The notes under the pieces were generated by a model. That model ran no database searches and was not told the origin of the DNA. It saw nothing but the letters and a program-made list of their open reading frames with translations. The position numbers were made by a program, and so were the translations under genes. A DNA stretch of 64,000 nucleotides from Streptomyces alfalfae (lineage in GTDB: Bacteria; Actinomycetota; Actinomycetes; Streptomycetales; Streptomycetaceae): the NCBI RefSeq assembly GCF_004127445.1, contig NZ_QEXM01000001.1, positions 57,213 to 121,212 on the forward strand, given 5' to 3'. Shown piece by piece: positions 54,459 through 62,813 of this stretch (within the stretch, counting starts at the first letter, position 1; each line of letters opens with the position of its first letter).

Positions 54459-57107
54459 TCACCGCAGCAGGACCCCCGCCCCCTCCCCGGCTCCCTCGGA
54501 GGGCACCGCCACGAGCCCCAGCTCGGCCCCGCTGGCCAGCAGCCGGTGCGCGGGCAGAATCCGCACGGTGTACCCGAAGGGCCCCGTCCGGTCCAGCGCC
54601 AGGGGGCCCTCGTAGACCCGGCGGCCCTCGACGTCGGGGCCGCTCGTGGGCTTGAGCGGCACCGCCGAGGCGTCGGCGATGCGGTCCTCGGGGTCGACGC
54701 GCCCCGCGATGGCCTGCACCTCCACGTCGTCCGGTGTCAGCTCCCCGAGGTGGACCCGCACCCGCAGCGTCAGCGTGGACCCCAGCTCGGCCGTGGCCCC
54801 GGTCGCCGAGGCCTCCACGTGGTCGACGGCCACCCGCGGCCACGCGGCACGGACCCGGCCCTTCCAGACGGCGAGCTCCGCCGCGGACGTGACGTCGAGC
54901 GCGCGGTGCGCCCGCGCGGCGGGGACGTACAGCTGCTCCACGTACTCGCGGACCATGCGCCCCGCGAGGACCTTGGGGCCGAGCCGCGTCAGCGTCCTGC
55001 GGACCATCTCGATCCAGCGGTCGGGCAGACCGCCGGGGCCCTGCTCGTAGAAGCGGGGGGCGATGCGCCGCTCCAGGAGGTCGTAGAGCGCGGCGGCCTC
55101 CAGGTCGTCGCGGCGGTCGTCGTCGATGGCGGCGCCGTCCGCGGTGGGGATGGCCCAGCCGAAGTCGGGCTCGAACCACTCGTCCCACCAGCCGTCGAGG
55201 ACGGAGAGGTTCAGGCAGCCGTTGAGCGCCGCCTTCATGCCGGAGGTCCCGCAGGCCTCCAGCGGGCGCAGCGGATTGTTCAGCCACACGTCGCAGCCGG
55301 GGTAGAGCTTCTGCGCCATGGCCATGCCGTAGTCGGGCAGGAAGACGATGCGGTGGCGCACCCGCGGGTCGTCCGTGAACCGCACCAGCTCCTGGATGAG
55401 CCGCTTGCCGCCGTCGTCGGCGGGGTGGGCCTTGCCCGCGACGACGATCTGCACGGGCCGCTCGGAGTGGCGCAGCAGCCTCATCAGGCGGTCGCGGTCG
55501 CGCAGCATGAGCGTCAGCCTCTTGTACGAGGGGACGCGGCGCGCGAAGCCGATGGTGAGGACGTCGGGGTCGAGCACCTCGTCGATCCAGCCCAGCTCGG
55601 CGCCGGCCGCGCCGCGCTGGCGCCAGGAGTCGTAGAGGCGGCGCCTGACCTCGTCCACGAGCTGTCCCCGCAGGGTGCGGCGCAGCTCCCAGATGTCGGA
55701 GTCCGCGATGTCGGCGACCGCGTCCCAGCGGTCGGAGCCGCCCACCGACAGGGCGTCCTCGGTGCGCCGCTCGCCGATCTGCCGGGCGCCGAGCCGGAAG
55801 ACCTCGGGGGCGACCCAGGTCGGGGCGTGCACGCCGTTGGTGACGGAGGCGATCGGGATCTCCTCGGCGTCGAAGCCCGGCCAGAGCCCGGCGAACATGC
55901 CCCGGCTGACCGAGCCGTGCAGGGTGCTCACGCCGTTGGCCCGGCTGCCGAGGCGCAGCCCCATCACGGCCATGTTGAAGAGGTTGGGCTCGCCGCCCGG
56001 GTAGGTCTCCATGCCGAGCCCCAGCAGGGCGCCCACGTCGATGCCGGGCAGTTCGGCGCCGGGCCCGAAGTGGCGGGCGACCAGCTCGCGGTCGAAGCGG
56101 TCGATCCCGGCGGGCACGGGGGTGTGGGTGGTGAAGACGGTCCCCGCCCGCACCGCTTCGAGGGCCGCGTCGAAGTCCACGTCCGCGGCGATCATCTCGT
56201 GGATGCGTTCGAGCCCGAGGAAGCCGGCGTGCCCCTCGTTGGTGTGGAAGACCTCGGGCTCCGGGTGCCCGGTCAGCCGGCAGAAGCTCCGCACGGCCCG
56301 CACCCCGCCGATGCCGAGCAGCATCTCCTGGAGCAGCCGGTGCTCGCTGCCGCCGCCGTAGAGCCGGTCGGTGACGTCGCGCTCGCCGGCGTCGTTCTCC
56401 TCGACGTCGGAGTCGAGCAGGAGCAGCGGCACGCGCCCGACCTGCGCGTGCCAGACGTGGGCGAGCATCGCGCGCCCGCCGGGCAGGGCCAGCGCCACCT
56501 TGGCGGGGGCGCCGTCGGCCTCGCGGAGCAGGGAGACGGGCAGCTCGTTCGGGTCGAGCACGGGGTAGTGCTCCTGCTGCCAGGCCTCGCGGGACAGCGA
56601 CTGGCGGAAGTAGCCGTGCCGGTAGAGCAGCCCCACCCCGATGAGCGGCACCCCGAGGTCGCTCGCGGCCTTGAGGTGGTCGCCGGCGAGGATGCCGAGG
56701 CCGCCGGAGTACTGCGGCAGGGCGGCCGTGATGCCGAACTCCGGCGAGAAGTACGCCACCGCGCGCGGCAGTTCGGTGCCCGTCCGCTCCGGGTCGTCGG
56801 GCGCGCGGCCGTGCTCCTGGTACCAGCGGTCCCCGGTGACGTACTCACGGAGGTCGTCGGCGGCCTCGTCGAGCCGCCGCAGGAAGTCCTCGTCCACGGC
56901 CAGCTCGGCGAGGCGCGCGGAGGGGACGCCGCCGAGCAGCCGCACGGGGTCGCAGCCGGACGCCCGCCAGCGCTCCGGGTCGACGGACTCGAAGAGCTCA
57001 CGGGTGCGCGGATGCCAGGACCAGCGCAGATTGCGGGCCAGCTCGGCCAGCTTGCCGAGGGGTTCGGGAAGGACGGGACGTACGGTGAATCGTCGGATTG
57101 CCTTCAC
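54459..57107 (-). CDS. glgP: Alpha-glucan (glycogen) phosphorylase
   Basis: GlgP phosphorolyses alpha-1,4 glucan to glucose 1-phosphate. The 882-residue GT35 protein is of the DUF3417/TIGR02094 type: the N-terminal LRWSWHPRTRELF block (residues about 28-40), the SGGLGILAGDHLKAASDLGVPL block and the PLP lysine in GTSGMKAALNG (Lys625). The GTG at 57107 follows a GGTGGAG site. It shares its 222-bp upstream region with the divergent PQQ-kinase genes. It should work with glgX. Confidence 0.96.
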   Translation of the reverse strand: MKAIRRFTVRPVLPEPLGKLAELARNLRWSWHPRTRELFESVDPERWRASGCDPVRLLGGVPSARLAELAVDEDFLRRLDEAADDLREYVTGDRWYQEHGRAPDDPERTGTELPRAVAYFSPEFGITAALPQYSGGLGILAGDHLKAASDLGVPLIGVGLLYRHGYFRQSLSREAWQQEHYPVLDPNELPVSLLREADGAPAKVALALPGGRAMLAHVWHAQVGRVPLLLLDSDVEENDAGERDVTDRLYGGGSEHRLLQEMLLGIGGVRAVRSFCRLTGHPEPEVFHTNEGHAGFLGLERIHEMIAADVDFDAALEAVRAGTVFTTHTPVPAGIDRFDRELVARHFGPGAELPGIDVGALLGLGMETYPGGEPNLFNMAVMGLRLGSRANGVSTLHGSVSRGMFAGLWPGFDAEEIPIASVTNGVHAPTWVAPEVFRLGARQIGERRTEDALSVGGSDRWDAVADIADSDIWELRRTLRGQLVDEVRRRLYDSWRQRGAAGAELGWIDEVLDPDVLTIGFARRVPSYKRLTLMLRDRDRLMRLLRHSERPVQIVVAGKAHPADDGGKRLIQELVRFTDDPRVRHRIVFLPDYGMAMAQKLYPGCDVWLNNPLRPLEACGTSGMKAALNGCLNLSVLDGWWDEWFEPDFGWAIPTADGAAIDDDRRDDLEAAALYDLLERRIAPRFYEQGPGGLPDRWIEMVRRTLTRLGPKVLAGRMVREYVEQLYVPAARAHRALDVTSAAELAVWKGRVRAAWPRVAVDHVEASATGATAELGSTLTLRVRVHLGELTPDDVEVQAIAGRVDPEDRIADASAVPLKPTSGPDVEGRRVYEGPLALDRTGPFGYTVRILPAHRLLASGAELGLVAVPSEGAGEGAGVLLR

Positions 57108-57328
57108 GGTCTCCACCTTCGCGGGGATTCGCCTGGATGCGGCACGTATGGACCTCCGCGAGTCGAAGGTAGCGGCGGTCGGCGGTCCCCCACCACGGCG
57201 CACGCACGGGGCGCGCGGCGTGTCCCGGACGGTGACGCGGCTCCGGAGGGCTTCCGTTCCCGCCTGTAATCTGCAAGCTCTTTACGTGGCACAGGAATTG
57301 ACAGCGGCAACACCCGGGGGGCGTGCGG

Positions 57329-59917
57329 ATGATCGGCCAGTTGCGTGAGGCTTCACCCATGCGGGTGGGTCCTTACGAGACCGTGGGGCGGCTCGGGGCC
57401 GGCGGCATGGGCGAGGTCTTCCTCGCCACACCGGACGCCGACTCCCCGGGGCACTACGAACCGGACGCCCTCGTCGCCGTCAAGGTCATCCGCCGCGACA
57501 TCGCGGGCGATGCCGCCTTCCGTGCCCGGTTCCGGCGCGAGATATCCGTGGCGGCCTCGGTGCGCAGCCCGTACGTCGCGCGCCTCGTCGGTGGCGACGC
57601 CGAGGCCGCGGAGCCGTGGCTCGCCACCGAGTACGTGGCGGGGCCGAACCTCGCGGAGGCCGTGCGGGCGCACGGTCCGCTGCCCGCGGGGGCCGTCGCC
57701 GCGCTGGGCGCCGGGCTCGCCGAGGCCCTGGCCGCCGTGCACGGGGCGGGGGCGCTGCACCGTGACCTGAAGCCGGCGAACGTGCTGCTCGGCGCCGAGG
57801 GACCCAAGCTGATCGACTTCGGGGTGGCGCGCGCCCTCGGCGCGACCACGATGACCTCGACGGGCCTGCTCGTGGGCACCCCCGGCTTCATGTCCCCCGA
57901 GCACGTGGCGGGCGGCCGGCACGTGGTGGCCGCCTCGGACGTGTTCTGCCTGGCCTCGGTCCTCGCGTACGCCGCCTGCGGCAGCGACCCCTTCGGGGAC
58001 GGCCCGGTGGCCGCCGTCCTGTACCGGGTGTCGCGCGCCGAGGCCCGCCTGGACGACGTGCCCGCGGAGCTGCGGGAGGTCCTCGCGGCCTGTCTGGCCC
58101 CGGAGCCCGGCGACCGCCCGGCCCCGGGGGAGGTCGCGGCCCGGCTCACCGCCCTGCGGGACGGGACGGCGTCCCCCGGCTGGCCCCCCGCCGTGGTCGC
58201 CGCCGTCGAGGAGGTCCGGCAGGACACCCTGCGCGTGTGCGCCGCGGGCCGGCCCCTGCTGCCGCTCCCCGAGCCGCCGCCCGCGGCCACGCCCACCCCG
58301 ACGCGGACCCCCACGTGGGCGCCGCCCCCGTCCGGGGTGCACGGCCTGCCCACCATGAGCGCGGAGCCGCCGCCCGCCGCCCCGGCGTCGCGCCGCTCCC
58401 GGCGCCGCGCCCTCGCGGTGATCCTCGCGGTGGCCGTGGCGGGAGGCGGCGTCGGGGCGCTGCTCGCGCTGCGGGGCGCGGACGGGGGCGAGGGCGGCTC
58501 CGGCGGCTCAAGCGGCTCAGGGAGCTCGGCCGACTCCGGAGGCTCAGGCGGCTCCGGCGGCTCAGGCGTCGCGCGGAGGCCGCCCGGTGTCTCCGCGGCC
58601 GAACTCGCCGCCGCCGCCGGCGTCGACGCGACGGGCACGCGGGACAGGAGCGGCGCCGTCCCGCAGTACGCGGAGCAGCGCCCCAAGGGCTGGAAGCCGT
58701 GGCGCGGCAGGTTCCGCAACGCGCCGATGAACTGCGCGGCCGACCCGAAGGCCGTCGTCTGCCTCCTCACCGACGGCACCTACGAGGCGCTCAGCGCCTC
58801 CGACGGCCGCCGCCTGTGGATCTCCGACGGCCGCACGGACGCCGACCGCGACGCGCGCCAGGACGCGTTCGTCGGCCCGTCCGGCGCCATGTTCGTCCCG
58901 GGGGACACGGTCGAGCCGCAGGTCCGCGGCGGTACCACCGTCGTCGGGCACCGGGGCGGCGCGCAGGTGCGGGACTCCGCCTCCGGCACGGTGCGCTGGA
59001 CGGCGAAGCCGTCGCGCGGGTACGTTATCACCGCCGCGCTGCTCACCGCGGACCGGCTCGTCGTCAGCGAGGAGGGCGCCACGGACGCGGCGACCGGGCG
59101 GACACCGGACGGCGCGCGCCTGCGGGCGTACACCCGCGGCGGCAGGCAGGTGTGGCAGGAGCAGCTCAGCGGCGACGCCCTCGCCATGGCCGAGAAGGGC
59201 CACTACAGGCCGGAGCTGGCGCACGACGGCCTCGTCTACGCCCAGTCGAAGAAGGGCGTCATCGCGCTCGACGCCGAGCGCGGCGGCCGGGTGGGCGGCG
59301 TCTACGACAAGGGGCAGTGCCTGTCCCTGAAGGCGGTCGGCGGCAAGATCCTCTGCGCCCAGCCGCTCGGCGACGCCAGCGACCTGTCCGACCCCACGGA
59401 CGATCCGCAGACCCGGGTGGTCCGGCTCGACCCGCGCACGCTGGCCCCCGGGAAGGCGTTCGGCTTCGCCGCCCCGCCCATCGACGACGACGGCTTCGGG
59501 GGCAGCAACCTCGTCGTGAGCGCCGTCGGGAAGCGGGCCGCGCTCGCGTACGACATGACGGGCAAGCGGCTCGTGGTCGCCGACCCCGACAGCGGCGAGG
59601 TGGTGCGCGAGGAGCGCATCTCGATCAGCGAGTACAGCATCAGGCACCCGGCGCCCTCCGGACCGCTGCTCGTCGGCGGCCGGGCGCTGTACGCCGACAA
59701 CTCCGCGCTGCTCTCCGTGCCGCTCACCGCGTCGGGCAAGGCCCGCAGGACCCCGGTGCCCGGCGCCCCCGGCGTCCGCGAGCCGAAGAAGTCTTCGGAC
59801 GGCGGCCTCGTGGTCGCCGACACCCCGAAGCACCCGTGGCTGCTGCCGCTCGGCGGGGTCGCGACGGTCGTGTACGACCAGGGCACGGTGGTCTCGCTCG
59901 AACTCCCCTCCCCCTGA
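57329..59917 (+). CDS. Serine/threonine kinase with PQQ-like sensor domain, copy 1
   Basis: An 862-residue transmembrane kinase. Kinase domain (14-275): glycine loop GAGGMGEV, VAVK (Lys52), HRDLKPAN (Asp146), DFG (Asp163). A single helix (361-382) and a Ser/Gly linker (388-413) lead to an extracytoplasmic PQQ-like propeller from about 420. The ATG at 57329 follows a GGGGG site; a GTG at 57323 is also in frame. It is 71 bp upstream of a paralogous kinase gene and forms an operon with it. The propeller probably senses a cell-envelope ligand. Confidence 0.92.
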   Translation: MIGQLREASPMRVGPYETVGRLGAGGMGEVFLATPDADSPGHYEPDALVAVKVIRRDIAGDAAFRARFRREISVAASVRSPYVARLVGGDAEAAEPWLATEYVAGPNLAEAVRAHGPLPAGAVAALGAGLAEALAAVHGAGALHRDLKPANVLLGAEGPKLIDFGVARALGATTMTSTGLLVGTPGFMSPEHVAGGRHVVAASDVFCLASVLAYAACGSDPFGDGPVAAVLYRVSRAEARLDDVPAELREVLAACLAPEPGDRPAPGEVAARLTALRDGTASPGWPPAVVAAVEEVRQDTLRVCAAGRPLLPLPEPPPAATPTPTRTPTWAPPPSGVHGLPTMSAEPPPAAPASRRSRRRALAVILAVAVAGGGVGALLALRGADGGEGGSGGSSGSGSSADSGGSGGSGGSGVARRPPGVSAAELAAAAGVDATGTRDRSGAVPQYAEQRPKGWKPWRGRFRNAPMNCAADPKAVVCLLTDGTYEALSASDGRRLWISDGRTDADRDARQDAFVGPSGAMFVPGDTVEPQVRGGTTVVGHRGGAQVRDSASGTVRWTAKPSRGYVITAALLTADRLVVSEEGATDAATGRTPDGARLRAYTRGGRQVWQEQLSGDALAMAEKGHYRPELAHDGLVYAQSKKGVIALDAERGGRVGGVYDKGQCLSLKAVGGKILCAQPLGDASDLSDPTDDPQTRVVRLDPRTLAPGKAFGFAAPPIDDDGFGGSNLVVSAVGKRAALAYDMTGKRLVVADPDSGEVVREERISISEYSIRHPAPSGPLLVGGRALYADNSALLSVPLTASGKARRTPVPGAPGVREPKKSSDGGLVVADTPKHPWLLPLGGVATVVYDQGTVVSLELPSP

Positions 59918-59988
59918 GCCACCGCCACCGTGCCTCTCCCCTGTCGCGGCGCCGCCGTGCCACCGCACCCCGAACTCCAGGAGGACCC

Positions 59989-62316
59989 TTGCTCGACCCC
60001 CTGTCCGGGCCGCCCCGCCATGTCGGCCCGTACCGGCTGCTCGCCGCCATCGGCGCGGGCGGCATGGGCGAGGTGTACCTGGCGCGCGGGCCCCGGCCCG
60101 GCGCGCCCCTGGTCGCGGTGAAGACCGTCCGCCCCGACCTCGACATCGACCACGACTTCCGCGTCCGCTTCCGCCGGGAGATCGCCGCGGCGCGCGCGGT
60201 CTCCGGGGCGGGCACGGCGGCGCTCCTCGACGGCGACGCGGACGCCCCGGTGCCGTGGCTGGCGACGGAGTACGTCGCGGGGCCCTCCCTGGCCGAGACG
60301 GTGCGCCGGTGCGGCCCCCTGCCGGCGGCCACCGTGCGCGCCCTCGGCGCCGCCCTCGCCCGCGCGCTGGCGGCCGTGCACGCGGCGCACGTGCTGCACC
60401 GCGACTTCAAGCCGGGCAACGTCCTCCTCACCCCCGAGGGGCCGAAACTGATCGACTTCGGCATCGCGCAGGCCTTCGACGCGACGGCCCTGACGGCGGC
60501 GGGCATGATCGTGGGCACCCCGGGCTTCATGGCGCCCGAGCAGATCGAGGGCAGTCACGCGGTGGTGCCCGCGTCCGACGTCTTCGCGCTCGGCGCGGTG
60601 CTCGGCTACGCGGTCTCGGGGCGCGGTCCGTTCGACGACCAGGAACTGGCCTCGGTCATCTTCCGCATCTCGCGCGGCGACGCGGACCTGTCGGCCGTGC
60701 CCGACGAGCTGCGCGAGGTGGTCGCCGCCTGCCTGAGCCCGGCGCCCGGCGACCGCCCCACCGCCGCCCGCCTCGCCGACCTGCTGCTGCCGGGGGGCGC
60801 GGCGGCCTCCGGCGTCCCCTGGCCCGCCCCGGTCCTCTCGCTCTTCGCCGAGCACCGCGAGGCGGTGGCGCGCTGCGAACGGGCGGTGGCCGCCGGCTCC
60901 TTCGCCGCCGCGCCCACCGCCACGGGCACGCCCGCGAGCACCCCCCGGCCCCCCGCGCCCCCGGCCGCGGCTCCCGCCGCCCCTCCGCCCGGCACGCCGG
61001 CCACCCGCCGCCGCTGGCCGTGGATCGTCGCGGCGGCGGTGGCCGCCACCGGGATCACGGTGGGGGCGGTGCTGCTGCCGGAGGGCGGCGGGACGGCCCG
61101 AGGCGGCGCCGCCGGCGGGGCGTCGAAGAGCCCCGGCGAAGCCGGGCCAAGGAGAGCCACCGGGATCGTCACGCAGTACGGCGACGCGGGCCGCACGGGC
61201 GAGTTCGGCGCCGGCACGAGCGCGTCCGACCGCCCCGCCGGGTGGCGGCCGTGGACCGTGCGGCGCCCCGGCGGCATGGACGACAGGGGCCACGGCTGCG
61301 TCCTCGCGAAGTCGCTCCTTGTCTGCCGCGACGGCAAGGGTTCGGCGGCGGCCCTGGACGCGGCCACCGGCGAGCGGCGCTGGACGTCCCCCGGCTTCCG
61401 CGTGGGCCCCGACGGCCTCCAGGGCGTCCAGGCCCTGCCGCCCGAGAGCGACGGCACCCGCGTCTACGTGCCGAGCGAACGCGGCGCCATCGCGGTCGAC
61501 CTGGCGTCGGGCGCCGAACGCTGGCGCAAGCCGATGCCGCGGGGCACGGCGGTGATGGGGCTGACGTACGCCCAAGGGGTCGTCTACACCGCGGAGTTCG
61601 GCTTCGCCGACGAGGCCGCGGGGCCGAGCGACGCCCGGGTGCGCGCCCGCCGGGCCTCCGACGGCCGCGAGCTGTGGCGGTCGCCGAAGCTGCCCGGCAA
61701 GGTCGTGGACGCGACGCTGGTCAAGGACGGCCGGCTGTACGCCTCGCTGGAGGGCAGCGGACTGGTGGCGCTGTCCACCAAGGACGGCACCATCACGCGG
61801 AGGGCCCCCGGCCGGACCTGCCAGGGCGTCCAGGCGTACCGCTCCTCGCTCCTCTGCTGGGCCCACGGCGCCGCGGGCGTACGGGAACTCGACCCGGTCA
61901 CCCTGCGGCAGCGCCGCACGCTGGCGCCCGGCGAACGGCCGGCGCTGCCGCCCGCGGTCGGCGACGCGGGCGTCCTGATCGTCACCACGGCCACCCCGGA
62001 CGCGGACGCCCCCGTCACCCACCGCATGTCCGCCTACGACTGGCGCACCGGCAGACGCCTGTGGCGCTACGGCGCCCCGCAGGGCACGACGGCCGTGGGG
62101 CTCGCGGGCAAGCGGGTGCTGGCCGTCGGGACGTACGAGATGTGGGGCAGGAGCACGGAGGACGACGTCAACTCCTACCGCAGGAAGAACCTTCCACGGC
62201 CGAAGGGCGGCGACGCGTACGACACCGCGTCACTCCTCGGCGCTCCCCTGTACGTGGGCGGGGCCCTGTTCTCGGCCACGCAGGACGGCAGGATCCTCTC
62301 GGGGTACGCGCCCTGA
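59989..62316 (+). CDS. Serine/threonine kinase with PQQ-like sensor domain, copy 2
   Basis: A 775-residue paralogue. Kinase domain: GAGGMGEV, VAVK (Lys45), HRDFKPGN (Asp139; Phe replaces the usual Leu), DFG (Asp156). Membrane helix about 344-363 after an Ala/Pro-rich stretch, then a PQQ-like propeller (about 400-775). The TTG start at 59989 follows an AGGAGG site. The two kinases share architecture but differ in propeller sequence, suggesting different ligands. It is followed by a GC-rich terminator and the glgE promoter. Confidence 0.92.
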   Translation: MLDPLSGPPRHVGPYRLLAAIGAGGMGEVYLARGPRPGAPLVAVKTVRPDLDIDHDFRVRFRREIAAARAVSGAGTAALLDGDADAPVPWLATEYVAGPSLAETVRRCGPLPAATVRALGAALARALAAVHAAHVLHRDFKPGNVLLTPEGPKLIDFGIAQAFDATALTAAGMIVGTPGFMAPEQIEGSHAVVPASDVFALGAVLGYAVSGRGPFDDQELASVIFRISRGDADLSAVPDELREVVAACLSPAPGDRPTAARLADLLLPGGAAASGVPWPAPVLSLFAEHREAVARCERAVAAGSFAAAPTATGTPASTPRPPAPPAAAPAAPPPGTPATRRRWPWIVAAAVAATGITVGAVLLPEGGGTARGGAAGGASKSPGEAGPRRATGIVTQYGDAGRTGEFGAGTSASDRPAGWRPWTVRRPGGMDDRGHGCVLAKSLLVCRDGKGSAAALDAATGERRWTSPGFRVGPDGLQGVQALPPESDGTRVYVPSERGAIAVDLASGAERWRKPMPRGTAVMGLTYAQGVVYTAEFGFADEAAGPSDARVRARRASDGRELWRSPKLPGKVVDATLVKDGRLYASLEGSGLVALSTKDGTITRRAPGRTCQGVQAYRSSLLCWAHGAAGVRELDPVTLRQRRTLAPGERPALPPAVGDAGVLIVTTATPDADAPVTHRMSAYDWRTGRRLWRYGAPQGTTAVGLAGKRVLAVGTYEMWGRSTEDDVNSYRRKNLPRPKGGDAYDTASLLGAPLYVGGALFSATQDGRILSGYAP

Positions 62317-62327
62317 CGGACGGGGGG

Positions 62328-62358
62328 CGGGATTCCGCCATACCTTCGGCGGAACCCC
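62328..62358 (+). terminator. Hairpin after the kinase-2 gene
   Basis: TTCCGCC (62333-62339) pairs with GGCGGAA (62348-62354), extended by three G-C pairs past one bulged base. It lies 11 bp after the stop. Confidence 0.65.
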
Positions 62359-62411
62359 CGCGGCCGGACTGAGGGGATCGGTTCGGCCGGGCCCGCGGCC
62401 CGCGCCGCCGC

Positions 62412-62439
62412 GGGCGCCCGGGACCGGCCCCGGGCGCCC
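62412..62439. repeat. Perfect 11-bp hairpin upstream of glgE
   Basis: GGGCGCCCGGG and its complement with a 6-nt loop. It may be a second terminator for the kinase operon. Confidence 0.6.
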
Positions 62440-62638
62440 CCGGATCACACCGTGCGCGGTGCCGCCGCGCGTACGCGGGCAGGGGCGCCGAGCTGCGGAC
62501 CCGGCCGCCCCGCGGGCCCTCTCCGGGCCGTCGCGCGCCGCGGAGCATATGCAAATGGCCCGTACCAAAAGGTGCAGTTCTCGCCCCGTCAAACAGTGCA
62601 TTTTCGGACCAGCCGCGCCATTCACGGCGAGGCCGGTC

Positions 62639-62667
62639 TTGCATGGGCCGTTACGCACTAGTAGTTA
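62639..62667 (+). promoter_or_regulatory. glgE promoter
   Basis: A -35 TTGCAT (62639-62644) and -10 TAGTTA (62662-62667) are separated by 17 bp, in an otherwise AT-rich stretch. Transcription would start near 62674. Confidence 0.55.
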
Positions 62668-62813
62668 ACAAAGCGCCGGATTGTTCACCCGAAGAGTGTG
62701 GGAAGGCTCCTCCGGTACGCACTCCGGCACACCCTCCGGCCCACACCGGCCGGCAGTACCGCGGTACCTCTCCCCAACCCCGTATCCGTGCACGCGGACA
62801 GGAGCGGTCAGAC

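Larger units (their letters stand above)
62317..62813. other. Kinase-2 to glgE intergenic region
   Basis: A bulged hairpin (62328-62358) and an 11-bp hairpin (62412-62439) probably terminate the kinase operon. Next is an AT-rich stretch (62550-62610), then a promoter and a leader of about 140 nt before glgE. No gene is supported. Confidence 0.7.

Noticed and set aside
58237..59988. In-frame upstream extension of kinase 2 into kinase 1
   Set aside because: The TTG at 59989 has an AGGAGG site and begins the kinase fold; the upstream part is Arg/Pro-rich shadow of kinase 1.
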